DNA of 64,000 nt from Micromonospora sp. DSM 45708 (GCF_039566955.1 NZ_CP154796.1:6138001-6202000); one strand, 5' to 3'. Shown: positions 1 to 8,599, counted from the first letter of the stretch. Program-made: numbers and translations. Notes: generated by a model from the sequence alone, not told the origin.

Positions 1-600
1 CATGAACATGGCCAGCAGCGCGGCGCCGAAGCCGAAGCCCTCCAGCACGGTCGGGGCGTCACCGCGGAACAGGATGACGACGAGCGCCGCACCGAACAGG
101 CCGAGGCCGACGGTGAGGAAGCCGACCACGCCGCCGGTGCGGAAGGCGATCTTCATGGCGCCCTCGCGGCCACCTTCGCGCTCCCGCGCGGCGGCGGCGA
201 CCCGCAGGTTGGCGCGGGTGGCCAGCCACATGCCGGCGCCGCCGATGAACGCGCTGAACAGCGCGCCCACCACGAAGAACGCCGAGCGGCCGATCTTCAC
301 CAGCGTCTGGTTGCCGTCGGTGTCGTGCACCGGCAGCAGGAACAGCAGCACGACAGCGATCACCACGAAGATCGCCAGGGTGCGGAACTGCCGCAGCAGG
401 TACGCCGAGGCGCCCTCCTGCACCGCCCCGGAGATCTCCTGCATGTTGGTGGTTCCCGTACCGGCTGCCAGTACCGCCTTGGTCAAGGCGGCGGCGAAGA
501 CGAGCGCCACCAGCGCGATGACCGCGGCGATGACGACGTACGTCACGTTGGCTCCGGTAAGGGACAGTGCGCCGCCGTCGGCGGCCAAGGTCCCGGACAT
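1..600 (-). CDS. hppA: Membrane-bound ion-pumping pyrophosphatase, N-terminal part (cut by window edge)
   Basis: The reverse strand reads an open frame from an ATG at 600 to the window edge, 200 codons with no stop. It begins MSGTLAADGGALSLTGANVT and continues with several hydrophobic helices, including FFVVGALFSAFIGGAGMWLA and the repeated GFGFGAALLA-type segment. This is the N-terminal part of the HppA/V-PPase family, which couples pyrophosphate hydrolysis to H+ or Na+ pumping across the plasma membrane; full proteins have about 16 helices and 700-800 residues, so the catalytic part lies outside. An AGGAGGA ribosome binding site lies 5 bases before the ATG and fixes the start. The neighbouring anti-sigma/bldG pair gives the same order as around SCO3547-SCO3550 of Streptomyces coelicolor. 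H+ versus Na+ and K+ dependence cannot be decided from this fragment. Confidence 0.9.
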   Translation of the reverse strand, partial: MSGTLAADGGALSLTGANVTYVVIAAVIALVALVFAAALTKAVLAAGTGTTNMQEISGAVQEGASAYLLRQFRTLAIFVVIAVVLLFLLPVHDTDGNQTLVKIGRSAFFVVGALFSAFIGGAGMWLATRANLRVAAAAREREGGREGAMKIAFRTGGVVGFLTVGLGLFGAALVVILFRGDAPTVLEGFGFGAALLAMFM

Positions 601-848
601 CTATGTCCTCCTGTACCGAACACTCGCACCGGCTCGTGGAGACGCACGGGCCGACGCCTGGATGCGAACTCGCCAGCGCGCGCCATCCACCCGTTCCCGC
701 TGGCTGCGGGGAGCGATCACTTGCTGACAACCCGGGTACTGTAGCCCTCCGGCGTGGTGAGGGTCACATCGAGGGGGCACCGTGTCTCGATGATCTTCGT
801 AACTGTGTTATGCGAGGAAATCTGATATATAGGCCGGTCAACACGACG

Positions 849-880
849 AGGCCGCGCTCCCCGTGCGGGGAACGCGGCCT
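849..880 (-). terminator. Hairpin terminator after the bldG/anti-sigma pair
   Basis: An inverted repeat (AGGCCGCG and TCCCC paired with GGGGA and CGCGGCCT, one unpaired base on each side) lies 15 bases after the stop of the anti-sigma gene. It fits an intrinsic terminator of the GC-rich actinomycete type without a long U tract. The remaining 601-848 holds the hppA upstream region; a less GC-rich patch sits at about 785-840, but no clear promoter could be fixed. Confidence 0.6.
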
Positions 881-894
881 GCGTGACGATCGGA

Positions 895-1332
895 TCAGAC
901 GCGGCCGGTCGGCCAGGCCATCCGGACCTCGGTGCCGACGCCCTCGTCGACCGGGCGGACCTGGAGGTCCTCCACGAAACCGGCGAGCAGGGCGAACCCC
1001 ACGCCGGTGGTGAGCGCGTCCTCGCTGAGCGACTCCTTCGCCAACTCGTCCGGGCCGAGCGCGGCCAGCCCCAGACCCGCCTCGATCGGGGCCCGGTCCA
1101 CCACCCGCACCGTGTACGGCCCGCCGTCGGACATCTCCACGTAGACCAGCTCTCCCAGCCCGTACTGCCGGTGCAGCGCCACCGCCCGGGTGCACGCCTC
1201 GCCGATGGCCAGACGCACCTCGTCGAGCAGGTCCTCGCGGACCCCGGCCCGCCGGGCCACCGCGACACCGACCAGGCGGGCGGTGCGCACGTGGACCGGC
1301 GCCGGTGAGAAGGAGAGCTTGACGGTGGCCAT
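895..1332 (-). CDS. Anti-sigma regulatory factor, RsbW/SpoIIAB-type serine kinase fold
   Basis: A 145-residue protein with the GHKL ATPase fold of RsbW/SpoIIAB anti-sigma factors. The N-box is visible as LAIGEACTRAV and the G1-like segment as VVDRAPIEAGLG, followed by a glycine-containing TTGVGFALL segment. Such proteins bind a sigma factor and phosphorylate their STAS partner. The ATG at 1330-1332 shares its A with the TGA of the upstream bldG gene (TGATG), so the two are translationally coupled; a GTG three bases earlier is the alternative start. The arrangement matches bldG-SCO3548 of Streptomyces, whose product is a BldG partner. Which sigma factor is controlled cannot be read from the window, since no SigF/SigB-type gene lies nearby. 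Confidence 0.85.
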   Translation of the reverse strand: MATVKLSFSPAPVHVRTARLVGVAVARRAGVREDLLDEVRLAIGEACTRAVALHRQYGLGELVYVEMSDGGPYTVRVVDRAPIEAGLGLAALGPDELAKESLSEDALTTGVGFALLAGFVEDLQVRPVDEGVGTEVRMAWPTGRV

Positions 1333-1682
1333 CACGCGCCGGTGGTGTCGGCGGCGATGGCCGCGTCGACCGTCGGATGCAGCGGGAAGACCTGGTCCAG
1401 AGCGGTGATGCGGAAGATCTTGAGCAGCGGCTCCTTGTCGCAGACCAGCGCGAACGAGCCGCCGGCCGACCGGAGCCGCTTGAGCGCGCCGACCAGCACG
1501 CCCAGCCCGGTCGAGTCGAGGAAGTCCACCCGGCCCAGGTCCACCACCACGTGGCGGGCCCCACCGTCGATCAGCTCGATGAGCCGTTCCCGCAGGCGGG
1601 GTGCGGTGTAGACATCCACCTCACCGCCGACCTCGAGCACCGTGTGCTCCCCCACGGCGCGGGTCGCCAGCGACAGCTCCAT
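1332..1682 (-). CDS. bldG: BldG-like anti-anti-sigma factor (STAS domain)
   Basis: A 116-residue single STAS-domain protein beginning [10 protein letters not shown]. The phosphorylation site of the family is intact in [14 protein letters not shown] (Ser after Asp), and the body ([32 protein letters not shown]) closely resembles Streptomyces BldG as I remember it. The role is to release a sigma factor by binding the unphosphorylated partner anti-sigma protein; in Streptomyces bldG is needed for aerial growth and antibiotic production. The ATG at 1682 is preceded by GAGGAGGGG; the reading frame continues upstream without a better start. The helicase gene is divergent 125 bp away, as in Streptomyces, and the anti-sigma gene is overlapped downstream. 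Assignment to bldG rests on both sequence and gene order. Confidence 0.9.
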   Translation of the reverse strand: MELSLATRAVGEHTVLEVGGEVDVYTAPRLRERLIELIDGGARHVVVDLGRVDFLDSTGLGVLVGALKRLRSAGGSFALVCDKEPLLKIFRITALDQVFPLHPTVDAAIAADTTGA

Positions 1683-1807
1683 CGGCCCCTCCTCGGTAAA
1701 CTCTCCTGGGCATCTAACCATCCCCCCGTGCGACCGCTTCGGGTCACCGGCCTGGCCCTCCCCATACCCCCACCCTGCGGTTCCCAATTCCGAACACCAG
1801 TGCGAGA

Positions 1808-4291
1808 GTGCAGGACGTGACCGACGACAGCCCCGGCCCGCGGCGCACGCCGGACGAGCTGCTGCGCCGGTTGCGGCTGCGCCACGCCACCGACCCGGTC
1901 ACCCACGTCGAGCGGGTGCCGGCCCGCGTCGGCGAGCCCGCGCCCTGGCCCGACTGGGCGCCGGAGGAACTGCGGGCGGCGTTCGCGGAGCGCGGCGTGG
2001 TCGCGCCGTGGCGGCACCAGACCGAGGCCGCCGAGCTGGCGTACGCGGGGCAGCACGTCGTCGTCGCCACCGGCACGGCGTCCGGCAAGTCGCTGGCGTA
2101 CCAGCTTCCCGCGCTGAGCACGCTGCTCACCGACCCGCGCGCCACGGTGCTCTACCTGGCCCCGACCAAGGCGCTCGCCGCCGACCAGCTCCGCGCCGTC
2201 GCCGGCCTGGACCTCGACGGGGTACGCCCGGCCACCTACGACGGCGACACCCCGCGCACCGAGCGGGAGTGGATCCGCCGGCACGCCCGGTTCGTGCTGA
2301 CCAACCCGGACATGCTGCACCACGGCATCCTGCCCGGCCACGCCCACTGGTCCGGCTTCCTGCGCCGCCTCGCGTACGTGGTGGTCGACGAGTGCCACAC
2401 CTACCGGGGCGTGTTCGGCTCACACGTCGCGCACGTGCTGCGGCGGCTGCGCCGGCAGTGCGCCCGCTTCGGGCGTACGCCGGTGTTCCTGCTGGCCTCG
2501 GCCACGTCCGGTGATCCGGCGACGGCGGCCGGGCGGCTCACCGGCCTGCCCGTCACCGCCGTCACCGAGGACACGTCGCCGCGCGGCGGGGTGACGTTCG
2601 CGCTCTGGGAGCCGCCGCTGCTGCCGCCCACCTCGGAGAGCGACGTCGCCGACCTCGTGCAGGTCCGGCGCTCCGCGCTGCGGGAGACCGCCGACCTGCT
2701 CGCCGACAGCGTGGTCGAGGGGGTACGCACGCTCGCGTTCGTCAGGTCCCGCCGGGGCGCCGAGGTGGTCGCCGCGAACGCGCGGCGCTCACTCGACGAG
2801 GCGGTGCCCGGCCTCGGCGACCGGGTGGCCGCCTACCGCGCCGGCTACCTGCGCGAGGAGCGCCGCGAGCTGGAACGGGCGCTGCTGCACGGCGACCTGC
2901 TCGGGCTCGCCTCCACCAACGCGCTCGAACTCGGCGTCGACCTGGTCGGGCTGGACGCGGTGCTGATCTGCGGCTGGCCGGGCACCCGCGCCTCGCTCTG
3001 GCAGCAGGCCGGCCGCGCCGGGCGTTCCGGCGACGAGGCCCTCGCGGTGCTGGTGGCCCGCGACGACCCGCTCGACACCTACCTCGTGCACCACCCGGAG
3101 GCGCTGTTCGGCCGTCCCGTCGAGGCCACCGTGCTCGACCCGGCCAACCCGTACGTGCTCGCGCCGCAACTCGCCTGCGCCGCGCACGAGGCCCCGCTCA
3201 CCGCCGCCGACCTGGAACTCTTCGGCGAGGGCGCCAAGGAGGCGGTGGACTCGCTGGTCGAGACGGGCGCGCTGCGGCAGCGGCCCACCGGCTGGTACTG
3301 GCGGCACCGGGAACGCCCCGAGGTCGACCTGCGCGGCGAGGACGGCGCACCGGTCTGCGTGGTGGAGGAGTCCACCGGGCGGCTGCTCGGCACCGTCGAC
3401 GGCGGCTCCGCGCACTTCCTGCTCCACACCGGCGCGGTCTACCTGCACCAGGGCGTCTCGTACGTGGTCGACACGCTCGACCTGCCCGACGGGTGCGCGC
3501 TGGTGCACGCCGAGGAGCCGGACTGGTCCACCCACGCCCGCGACGTCACCTCGCTGTCCGTGGTCTCCGTCCGCTCGTACGTCGACGCCGGCCCGGTCGG
3601 GCTGTTCCTCGGCGAGGTCGACGTGACCAGCCAGGTGGTGTCGTACCAGCGCCGGCGCATCGCCACCGGCGAGGTGATCGACACCCGCCCGCTGGACCTG
3701 CCCGCACGCGAACTGCGCACGGTCGCGGTCTGGTTCACGCTCTCGCCGGAGTCGCTGGCTCGTGCCGGCGTCGAGGCCGCCGACGTGCCGGGCGCGCTGC
3801 ACGCCGCCGAACACGCCGCGATCGGCCTGCTGCCGCTGATCGCGACCTGCGACCGCTGGGACATCGGCGGGTTGTCGACCGCCCTGCACCCGGACACCGA
3901 GGCCCCGACCGTCTTCGTCTACGACGGCCACCCCGGCGGGGCGGGCTTCGCCGAGCGGGCGTACCGGACGGCCGCCGCCTGGCTGCGCGCCACCCGCGAC
4001 GCCGTGGTCGAGTGCGGGTGCGAAACCGGGTGCCCGTCCTGCGTCCAGTCCCCGAAGTGCGGAAACGGCAACAACCCGCTGGCCAAGCCGGAGGCCGTCA
4101 AGGTCCTCGACGTGGTGCTCACCAACCTCGCCGCCGCCGGCGACGCGACGGCCGGCGACGCGACGGCCGGTGATTCGTCGGGTGACGCCGCGGCGGATGA
4201 CGGGCCGGGGGCGGAGCGCGGCGGGATGCTGCCACGGCAGGACGACCGGGCAACCCGACGGTCGGCGGCCGGCCGCAACACGACGGACTGA
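1808..4291 (+). CDS. DEAD/DEAH-box helicase with DUF1998 zinc-binding C-terminus (MrfA/Rv3649-like)
   Basis: An 827-residue superfamily 2 helicase. Motif I is ATGTASGKS (about residues 87-95), motif II is VVDECHTY (about 193-199), motif III-like LASATSGDP follows, and the RecA2 domain carries [18 protein letters not shown] (motif VI). The C-terminal DUF1998 region has four cysteines in [20 protein letters not shown] (about 735-755), the zinc site of MrfA-type helicases; MrfA acts in mitomycin-lesion repair in Bacillus. After this comes a low-complexity tail with repeated GDATA/GDSS units, unlike the family core. The GTG at 1808 is used; a second GTG at 1817 is equally possible. The gene is divergent from bldG, as in Streptomyces, and corresponds by position to Rv3649. 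DNA repair is the family role, not shown here. Confidence 0.88.
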   Translation: MQDVTDDSPGPRRTPDELLRRLRLRHATDPVTHVERVPARVGEPAPWPDWAPEELRAAFAERGVVAPWRHQTEAAELAYAGQHVVVATGTASGKSLAYQLPALSTLLTDPRATVLYLAPTKALAADQLRAVAGLDLDGVRPATYDGDTPRTEREWIRRHARFVLTNPDMLHHGILPGHAHWSGFLRRLAYVVVDECHTYRGVFGSHVAHVLRRLRRQCARFGRTPVFLLASATSGDPATAAGRLTGLPVTAVTEDTSPRGGVTFALWEPPLLPPTSESDVADLVQVRRSALRETADLLADSVVEGVRTLAFVRSRRGAEVVAANARRSLDEAVPGLGDRVAAYRAGYLREERRELERALLHGDLLGLASTNALELGVDLVGLDAVLICGWPGTRASLWQQAGRAGRSGDEALAVLVARDDPLDTYLVHHPEALFGRPVEATVLDPANPYVLAPQLACAAHEAPLTAADLELFGEGAKEAVDSLVETGALRQRPTGWYWRHRERPEVDLRGEDGAPVCVVEESTGRLLGTVDGGSAHFLLHTGAVYLHQGVSYVVDTLDLPDGCALVHAEEPDWSTHARDVTSLSVVSVRSYVDAGPVGLFLGEVDVTSQVVSYQRRRIATGEVIDTRPLDLPARELRTVAVWFTLSPESLARAGVEAADVPGALHAAEHAAIGLLPLIATCDRWDIGGLSTALHPDTEAPTVFVYDGHPGGAGFAERAYRTAAAWLRATRDAVVECGCETGCPSCVQSPKCGNGNNPLAKPEAVKVLDVVLTNLAAAGDATAGDATAGDSSGDAAADDGPGAERGGMLPRQDDRATRRSAAGRNTTD

Positions 4292-4405
4292 CCTCGCCGG
4301 ATCACTCGGCGCCCGCCGGCTCGCCGAGGCGGTGATGCCGACAATCGACCGCTATTCCCCTCACCAGCGGGTCGCCCGATGCTCGACAGCGCGCGGCCCC
4401 TACCC

Positions 4406-4487
4406 GCCCCTCGATCTTGCAATTTCGGCCCGCGTCTCGCCCGTTCCGCCCGATACGCCTGGGCGCAAAGTGCAAGATCGACGGGGC
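4406..4487. repeat. Imperfect long inverted repeat (CGATCTTGCA element)
   Basis: The left arm CGCCCCTCGATCTTGCA pairs with the right arm TGCAAGATCGACGGGGCG, with one bulged base, and both arms continue into TTT/AAA. About 45 bases separate the arms. It lies 115 bases after the helicase stop, so it could act as a terminator, but the long spacer and the conserved CGATCTTGCA core look more like a dispersed intergenic palindrome of Micromonosporaceae. Copy number elsewhere cannot be checked here. Confidence 0.6.
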
Positions 4488-4603
4488 GGGGCGTGGGAGA
4501 GGTGCTGTCGGTTCGCTCATCGGGCCGGGTTGGGGGGAGAGAGAGAAGTGAGTCTGGTGGGTGGGACGGGTGCATGAGGACGGGCGCAGCGGGGCATTGA
4601 TGT

Positions 4604-4619
4604 ATGGGAGCGCTTCCAT
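4604..4619. promoter_or_regulatory. LacI/CebR-type operator-like palindrome
   Basis: The sequence ATGGGAGCGCTTCCAT is a 16-base palindrome with one mismatch and a GAGCGCTT core. It closely resembles the TGGGAGCGCTCCCA operator bound by actinomycete LacI-family sugar regulators such as CebR. It lies 57 bases before the start of the 68-residue gene at 4677. No sugar gene or LacI gene is in the window, so function is uncertain. Confidence 0.5.
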
Positions 4620-4676
4620 GCATCATTCCGGTAGCGCAGACGCGACCCCGAGACCCGTCCCGCCGGAGGTGCCGCC

Positions 4677-4883
4677 GTGGCCGACACGATCGCCGAGACC
4701 GTCGAGTTGCTCTACACCATCGACCAGGAAACCCTCACCCCCGACCAGCAGATAGCACTGGGCACCGCACTGGCGAACCTGGCCCAGGCGGAGCGGCTGG
4801 ACCAGATCAACGAACGCCTGCGCGGCATCCACCAGGTGCTCAACGCGTGGGCGATGAAAGCCACGGTCGACGGCGGACGCTGA
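4677..4883 (+). CDS. Small hypothetical protein, 68 residues
   Basis: A 68-residue acidic, helix-prone protein beginning with a GTG at 4677, preceded by CGGAGGTG at 4664-4671. It contains an N-terminal stretch rich in E, T and I (TIAETVELLYTIDQ) and an amphipathic helix LANLAQAERLDQINERLRGI that could form a coiled coil. I do not recognise a family. A LacI-like palindrome lies 57 bases upstream of its start, which hints at regulated expression. The next gene starts 210 bases further on the same strand. It may be a genuine small actinomycete orphan; the good ribosome binding site and codon use argue that it is translated. Confidence 0.65.
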   Translation: MADTIAETVELLYTIDQETLTPDQQIALGTALANLAQAERLDQINERLRGIHQVLNAWAMKATVDGGR

Positions 4884-5093
4884 CCGCCCGTCGCGGCGCG
4901 AGCCGCCGCGCGTGGTGGCCGGGGGTCGAACCGGGTGGAGTACCGCCAGTTCACCGAGACAGCGGTGTCGGACGACAACCGGCACCGCCACTTCGGCGTG
5001 CAGGAGTCGATCGAGCTCGCCGGCACGCCAGCCGCCGTCGCACGCTGGTGGCGGCGCTGTGCGAGACTCCGGCGACCCCTCGAAGGAGATCAG

Positions 5094-5672
5094 ATGTCGC
5101 TCGACAGCCTGCAGGCCCAGCACCGGTTCATCGTCCGCCAGCGAATCCGGATGATGGTCAACCAGTACGAGGTGCACGCCGTGGCACCGGACGGCTCCGA
5201 GGGCGGGCTGCTCGCGTTCGCGCAGCAGAAGCGGCTCGCCTTCAAGGAGCAGGTCACCATCTACACCGATGACACCAAGCAGTACCCCCTTCTCGGATTC
5301 AAGGCCCGCCAGCGGCTCGATCTCGGCGCCACCTACGACGTGACCGACCACGCCGGCGCCCCGATCGGCCTGTTCCGCAAGGACTTCGCCCAGTCGCTGC
5401 TGCGGTCGACCTGGCACGTCGAGCAGCCCGGTCTGCCGCCCGCGACGGGACAGGAGCGCAGCCTGCCGGTGGCGCTGCTGCGCCGCTTCGTCGACTCGCT
5501 CTCCTGGCTGCCCTACCACTTCGACTTCCTGGCCGGCGGCCAGCCGGTGTTCTCGGTCGACAAGAAGTGGGGCCTGCGCGACCGGTACGTCGTCGACATC
5601 CAGCACCCGCACATCGACCGCCGGCTGGTCATCGCCATGGCGGTGGGCCTGGACGCGCTCCAGTCCCGCTGA
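5094..5672 (+). CDS. LURP-one-related (LOR) family protein
   Basis: A 192-residue protein with the LURP-one-related/Tubby-like beta-barrel pattern: an N-terminal strand set (RFIVRQRIRMMVNQYEVHA), LLAFAQQKRLAFKEQVTIYTD, a central strand GATYDVTDHAGAPIGLFRKD, and the C-terminal DRYVVDIQHPHIDRRLVIAMAV. In this fold the last hydrophobic helix is buried in the barrel. The ATG at 5094 is 6 bases after GAAGGAGAT, a strong ribosome binding site; the same frame stays open back to 4935, but that part lacks family features. LOR proteins occur widely in actinomycetes with no established role; relationship to phospholipid scramblases has been proposed for the fold. No partner is evident in the neighbourhood. 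Confidence 0.82.
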   Translation: MSLDSLQAQHRFIVRQRIRMMVNQYEVHAVAPDGSEGGLLAFAQQKRLAFKEQVTIYTDDTKQYPLLGFKARQRLDLGATYDVTDHAGAPIGLFRKDFAQSLLRSTWHVEQPGLPPATGQERSLPVALLRRFVDSLSWLPYHFDFLAGGQPVFSVDKKWGLRDRYVVDIQHPHIDRRLVIAMAVGLDALQSR

Positions 5673-5680
5673 GCCGGGCG

Positions 5681-5746
5681 TCGGCCGGTGGCGCCCGTCG
5701 CGGCGGGCCCCGCCGGGCCGACTGCCGAGCAGGGCCCACCGGCCGA
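5681..5746. terminator. Bidirectional terminator between convergent genes
   Basis: Perfect 11-base arms TCGGCCGGTGG (5681-5691) and CCACCGGCCGA (5736-5746) enclose a second GC hairpin (GGCGGGCCCCGCC). The element lies between the stop of the LOR gene and the stop of the tad operon, the expected place for a shared terminator. Confidence 0.55.
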
Positions 5747-5807
5747 CCGACGAGTAGCGGCAGGCGGCAGGCTGCGCTCCTGTCCCGTCGCGGGCGTCAG
5801 GCGATGA

Positions 5808-6440
5808 TCATGGCGCGGTGGCGGGTTCGCGCGCCGGTCCGGCCCGGGACGTCGCGGTGGCAGCGCGGGACAGCCCGGGCAGCGGCGCGACGCGTACCTG
5901 CGCCGTGACGATCAGGTCGAGGCCGTCGACCCGGCACCCGGTCATCCGGCCGCCGTTGGCGGACACCAGCGCGTCGGCCGACCCACATGCGGCGTCCGCC
6001 CCGTCGAGCACCCGGCTCGCGCCCGCGAGCGCGCCGAAGTCGGCCGCCACCCGGGCCTGATGGCGCGCGCAGCGGGCGGCCCCGAGTCCCGCGCCGAACA
6101 GCCCGACGAGCACGAAGACCAGGCCGATGGCGAGCAGGCACACCGTCGCCCCACCCCGCTCGGGCGCCGACCGGTCGGCGGGCCGTCCGCCTGCGTGCGG
6201 CCCACCAAGGCTCGACCCGTCATGGCTCGGCCCGCCAGGGCCCGATCCGGCGAGGCACGGCCCAGCCGGTTCCGACAGCTCATCCGGGTGCGGCTCACCG
6301 TCGGCCGAGCCGACGGTCGGTGACAAGCTCCCCAGCTCCTCCAGCGTCCCCAACCGCCCCGGCGGTCCTGGCGTCCCCGGCGTTTGCGGCGTCCCCGGCG
6401 GTCCCGGTGTTTCCGGCGTCCCCGGCGGTCCCGGCGTCAC
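5808..6440 (-). CDS. TadG-like protein (Rv3654c-type) with collagen-like N-terminal tract
   Basis: A 210-residue protein ending the tad operon. The C-terminal half is the Rv3654c-type TadE/G-like module: ERGGATVCLLAIGLVFVLVG begins one transmembrane helix at about residue 94, followed by CARHQARVAADFGALAGA and a soluble region with cysteine pairs. The first 95 residues are unusual: a proline/glycine triplet tract (GPP, GTP, ETP, GPP, GTP, QTP, GTP, GPP) and then a G/S/P-rich stretch. The GTG at 6440 overlaps the TGA of the upstream tadE-like gene (GTGA), which supports this long N-terminus. Related mycobacterial proteins are much shorter. The product is likely a minor pilin or secreted component of the Tad machine, but its role is not established. 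Confidence 0.75.
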   Translation of the reverse strand: MTPGPPGTPETPGPPGTPQTPGTPGPPGRLGTLEELGSLSPTVGSADGEPHPDELSEPAGPCLAGSGPGGPSHDGSSLGGPHAGGRPADRSAPERGGATVCLLAIGLVFVLVGLFGAGLGAARCARHQARVAADFGALAGASRVLDGADAACGSADALVSANGGRMTGCRVDGLDLIVTAQVRVAPLPGLSRAATATSRAGPAREPATAP

Positions 6441-6910
6441 GGCGGCGGCCCGGGAGCGCCGGGTTCCACGGCGGCCACCGCGACGCCGGACACGGTCGAC
6501 CGGGGCAGCCTCGTACCTAACGTCCGGACGGGCGCCCGGACGGTCGCGGTCACCCGGTCACCGACCACGGTCAGCGTCACCTCCGCGCCCGGCGGGGCGT
6601 ACCGGGCGCCGGCCGGCTGGCCCGGCTCGCCCCGAGCGGCGGCAAGTGCCGCTTCCCGGGCCGCGTCGACACAGCCGGCGCGCGTGGTCACCGCGTCGAC
6701 CGCGGTGAGGCCGGCGAGGAGAAGGAACATCAACGCCGGCAGGCCGACCGCCAGCTCGGCGGTGAACGACCCCCGTTCCCGGGCGTCCCAGGGACGGCGG
6801 CGGGCGGTGCCGCACCCGACGCCGTACGGCGCCCCGCCACTCACCGCCCCGACGGCCGGAACGCGGGCCCACCGGCCACGGTGTCGGTCGGCCCACCGGC
6901 GCCCGGTCAC
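6437..6910 (-). CDS. tadE: TadE-family pseudopilin-like protein
   Basis: A 157-residue protein with one N-terminal hydrophobic helix preceded by RERGSFTAELAVGLPALMFL, the TadE pattern (Gly-Ser-Phe-Thr-Ala-Glu before a helix), then a small soluble domain. About 45 residues rich in R and G precede this motif. The start at GTG 6910 overlaps the stop of the DUF4244 gene by four bases (GTGA), and the stop overlaps the next gene in the same way. TadE-type proteins are minor pilins of Flp/Tad systems, processed by a prepilin peptidase; no such peptidase gene is in the window. A later start closer to the helix cannot be excluded. Confidence 0.8.
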   Translation of the reverse strand: MTGRRWADRHRGRWARVPAVGAVSGGAPYGVGCGTARRRPWDARERGSFTAELAVGLPALMFLLLAGLTAVDAVTTRAGCVDAAREAALAAARGEPGQPAGARYAPPGAEVTLTVVGDRVTATVRAPVRTLGTRLPRSTVSGVAVAAVEPGAPGPPP

Positions 6911-7074
6911 TTCAAGGCCCGGTCGATGACGGCGGTCAGCGCGGACTGCACGTTGCCGGAGGTGAGCACCTTCAGCAGGATCCCGGCGAAGGCGACCGCG
7001 GCGAGGGTGCCCACGGCGTACTCCGCCGTGTTCATGCCGGCGTCACCCCGCAGTCGGGTGAGGAGCTTGCGCAT
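6907..7074 (-). CDS. DUF4244 family small pilin-like protein
   Basis: A 55-residue protein MRKLLTRLRGDAGMNTAEYA followed by a hydrophobic helix and a short C-terminus. It fits DUF4244, found within actinobacterial tad loci. The GDAG/MNTAE junction looks like a type IV prepilin processing site: basic leader, Gly at -1, Glu at +5, then the helix. It is therefore the probable major Flp-type pilin of the locus. An AAAGGAC ribosome binding site precedes the ATG at 7074, which is separated from tadC by 23 bases, the only non-overlapping junction in the operon; this may allow higher translation of the pilin. Confidence 0.82.
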   Translation of the reverse strand: MRKLLTRLRGDAGMNTAEYAVGTLAAVAFAGILLKVLTSGNVQSALTAVIDRALK

Positions 7075-7097
7075 GTCGTACGTCCTTTCTCGATGGT

Positions 7098-7826
7098 TCA
7101 GAGCACGTCGCCGAGGACGGCGACGATCACCGGCACCAGACCGGCGAGAATGAAGGCGGGCAGGAAGCACAGCCCGAGTGGCAGCACGATGAGCACGCCC
7201 GCGCGTCGGGCCGCCGCCTCGGCCGCGGTCGAGCGTTGCGCCCGCAGGTCGTCCGCGAGCCGGGTGAGCGCGCCGGCCAGCGCGGCACCGCTGTTCGACG
7301 AACGGACCGCGGCGGCGACCAGGCTTTCCGCCCCGGAGACGGGACGCAGGTGCGCCCATGCCTCGATCGCCGTGCCGCCGAGGCCCAGCGTGCGGCCCAC
7401 CCGGCCGAGCCGGTCCGCGAGCGGTCCGCCGAGCGCCTCGGCGACCGCGAGCGCCGAGCCGTCGACAGGTGCCCCGGCCCGGAGCGCCGCAGCCAGCAGA
7501 TCGGCGGCGAGCGGCAGGTCGGCGGTTTCGCGCAGGCGACGCTCCCGTACGGCGCGGGGCTCGATCCGGCGCAGCAGACGGTCGGCGGCGACGCCGGCCA
7601 GCAGCCCGGTGAGCAGGCCGCCCCAGCCACCGGCGACCACCGCCACGGCCACGGCGGTCAGGCCGGCGCCCAGCCGGATCCGGTCCGGCCACCAGTTCGG
7701 GCGGCCGGGCCGAGGGGTGGGCGCGAGCCGGCGCAGCCGCCGGGCCGGGCGGACGGCGGCCCCGGTCACGACCAGGAGTGACGCGGCGCCGCCGAGGCAG
7801 ACGGCGGCCACCGTCTGACGGGACAT
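7098..7826 (-). CDS. tadC: Type II secretion F family protein, TadC-like
   Basis: A 242-residue membrane protein of the T2SF/TadC family: N-terminal helices (TVAAVCLGGAASLLVV, GLTAVAVAVVAGGWGG), a cytoplasmic region RRIEPRAVRERRLRETADLP typical of TadC, the T2SF domain with AALRAGAPVDGSALAVAEAL and RSSNSGAALAGALTRLADDL, and a C-terminal hydrophobic hairpin. TadB and TadC form the inner-membrane platform of the pilus machine. The ATG at 7826 shares its A with the TGA of tadB (TGATG). The downstream neighbour is the pilin candidate. Confidence 0.85.
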   Translation of the reverse strand: MSRQTVAAVCLGGAASLLVVTGAAVRPARRLRRLAPTPRPGRPNWWPDRIRLGAGLTAVAVAVVAGGWGGLLTGLLAGVAADRLLRRIEPRAVRERRLRETADLPLAADLLAAALRAGAPVDGSALAVAEALGGPLADRLGRVGRTLGLGGTAIEAWAHLRPVSGAESLVAAAVRSSNSGAALAGALTRLADDLRAQRSTAAEAAARRAGVLIVLPLGLCFLPAFILAGLVPVIVAVLGDVL

Positions 7827-8599
7827 CAGGCCGCCCGCCCGGGCCCGGCACCGAGACGCTCCGCCCAGAGCAACCCGCCTACCTGAAGGACCACGGCCCC
7901 CAGGGCGCTGCCGCCGCCGACCGGCGTGTGCAGGAGCACGGCCACCGGGTCGACGCCGATGGCGTAACCCAGACCGATCCCGCCGAGCGGTAGGGCGGCG
8001 AGGAGCCACGCCGTCGCCCGCGCGCCGGCGGCCTGGGCGGCGGCAGCGGCGAGCCCCCGGTCGGCCGCCCGGGCGTCGGCTTCGATCCGCTCGAGCAGGT
8101 CGGCCAGCGGCGCACCGGTGCGGTCGGCCAGTCGCACCGCGGCCCGGGCCAGCCGGGCGATCCGCCCCGCACCGTCGTCGAGCAGGTGACCGGCGGGCAG
8201 ACCGGCCCGCAGGTCGGCGGCGACCGCACCGAGCCGGTCCAGATCACGACGGTGGTCCCGCTCGACCGCCTGCCGGGTACGCCGACGCAGCGCCGCCCGG
8301 GCCGCGAGCGTGCCGTAGACGGCGAGCACCAGTGCGGCCACCGGACCACCGAGAAGCGCCCCCGCCCCGCCGCCGAGCAGCGCCGCCGCCGGCAGGGCCC
8401 GCCGGACGGACACGGCGCGGAACGCGTCCCGACCGCCCGACGTCGGGGTGGCCCGCCGCTCAGGGGTGGACCGCTCGCCGGCACGAGGCCCCGGGTCGAG
8501 GACCGCCCGCTGTCGGGCCCGGCCGCCGCGTACCGGCCAACCGACCGTCACCGCGGCACCGGCCAGCAGCACGACCACCAGCCCGAGCTGGCCGGTCAC
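7826..8599 (-). CDS. tadB: Type II secretion F family protein, TadB-like
   Basis: A 257-residue inner-membrane protein. It starts with a GTG at 8599 that overlaps the tadA stop (GTGA), giving VTGQLGLVVVLLAG as the first helix. A linker follows, then two more hydrophobic segments (ALPAAALLGGGAGALLGG, PVAALVLAVYGTLAAR) and the T2SF domain with LDRLGAVAADLRAGLPAGH, ADRTGAPLADLLERIEAD and a C-terminal helix pair. It pairs with TadC as platform protein. The linker (about residues 25-60) is arginine-rich and poorly conserved in the family. Confidence 0.85.
   Translation of the reverse strand: MTGQLGLVVVLLAGAAVTVGWPVRGGRARQRAVLDPGPRAGERSTPERRATPTSGGRDAFRAVSVRRALPAAALLGGGAGALLGGPVAALVLAVYGTLAARAALRRRTRQAVERDHRRDLDRLGAVAADLRAGLPAGHLLDDGAGRIARLARAAVRLADRTGAPLADLLERIEADARAADRGLAAAAAQAAGARATAWLLAALPLGGIGLGYAIGVDPVAVLLHTPVGGGSALGAVVLQVGGLLWAERLGAGPGRAA

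Larger units (their letters stand above)
4292..4676. other. Intergenic region with inverted repeat and LacI-type palindrome
   Basis: No convincing gene lies in these 385 bases. The region holds the inverted repeat at 4406-4487 and the palindrome at 4604-4619, both listed separately. Short frames here lack codon bias and ribosome binding sites. Confidence 0.6.

Noticed and set aside
4935..5093. N-terminal extension of the LOR protein
   Set aside because: The strong GAAGGAGAT site before ATG 5094 and the family start support the shorter protein.
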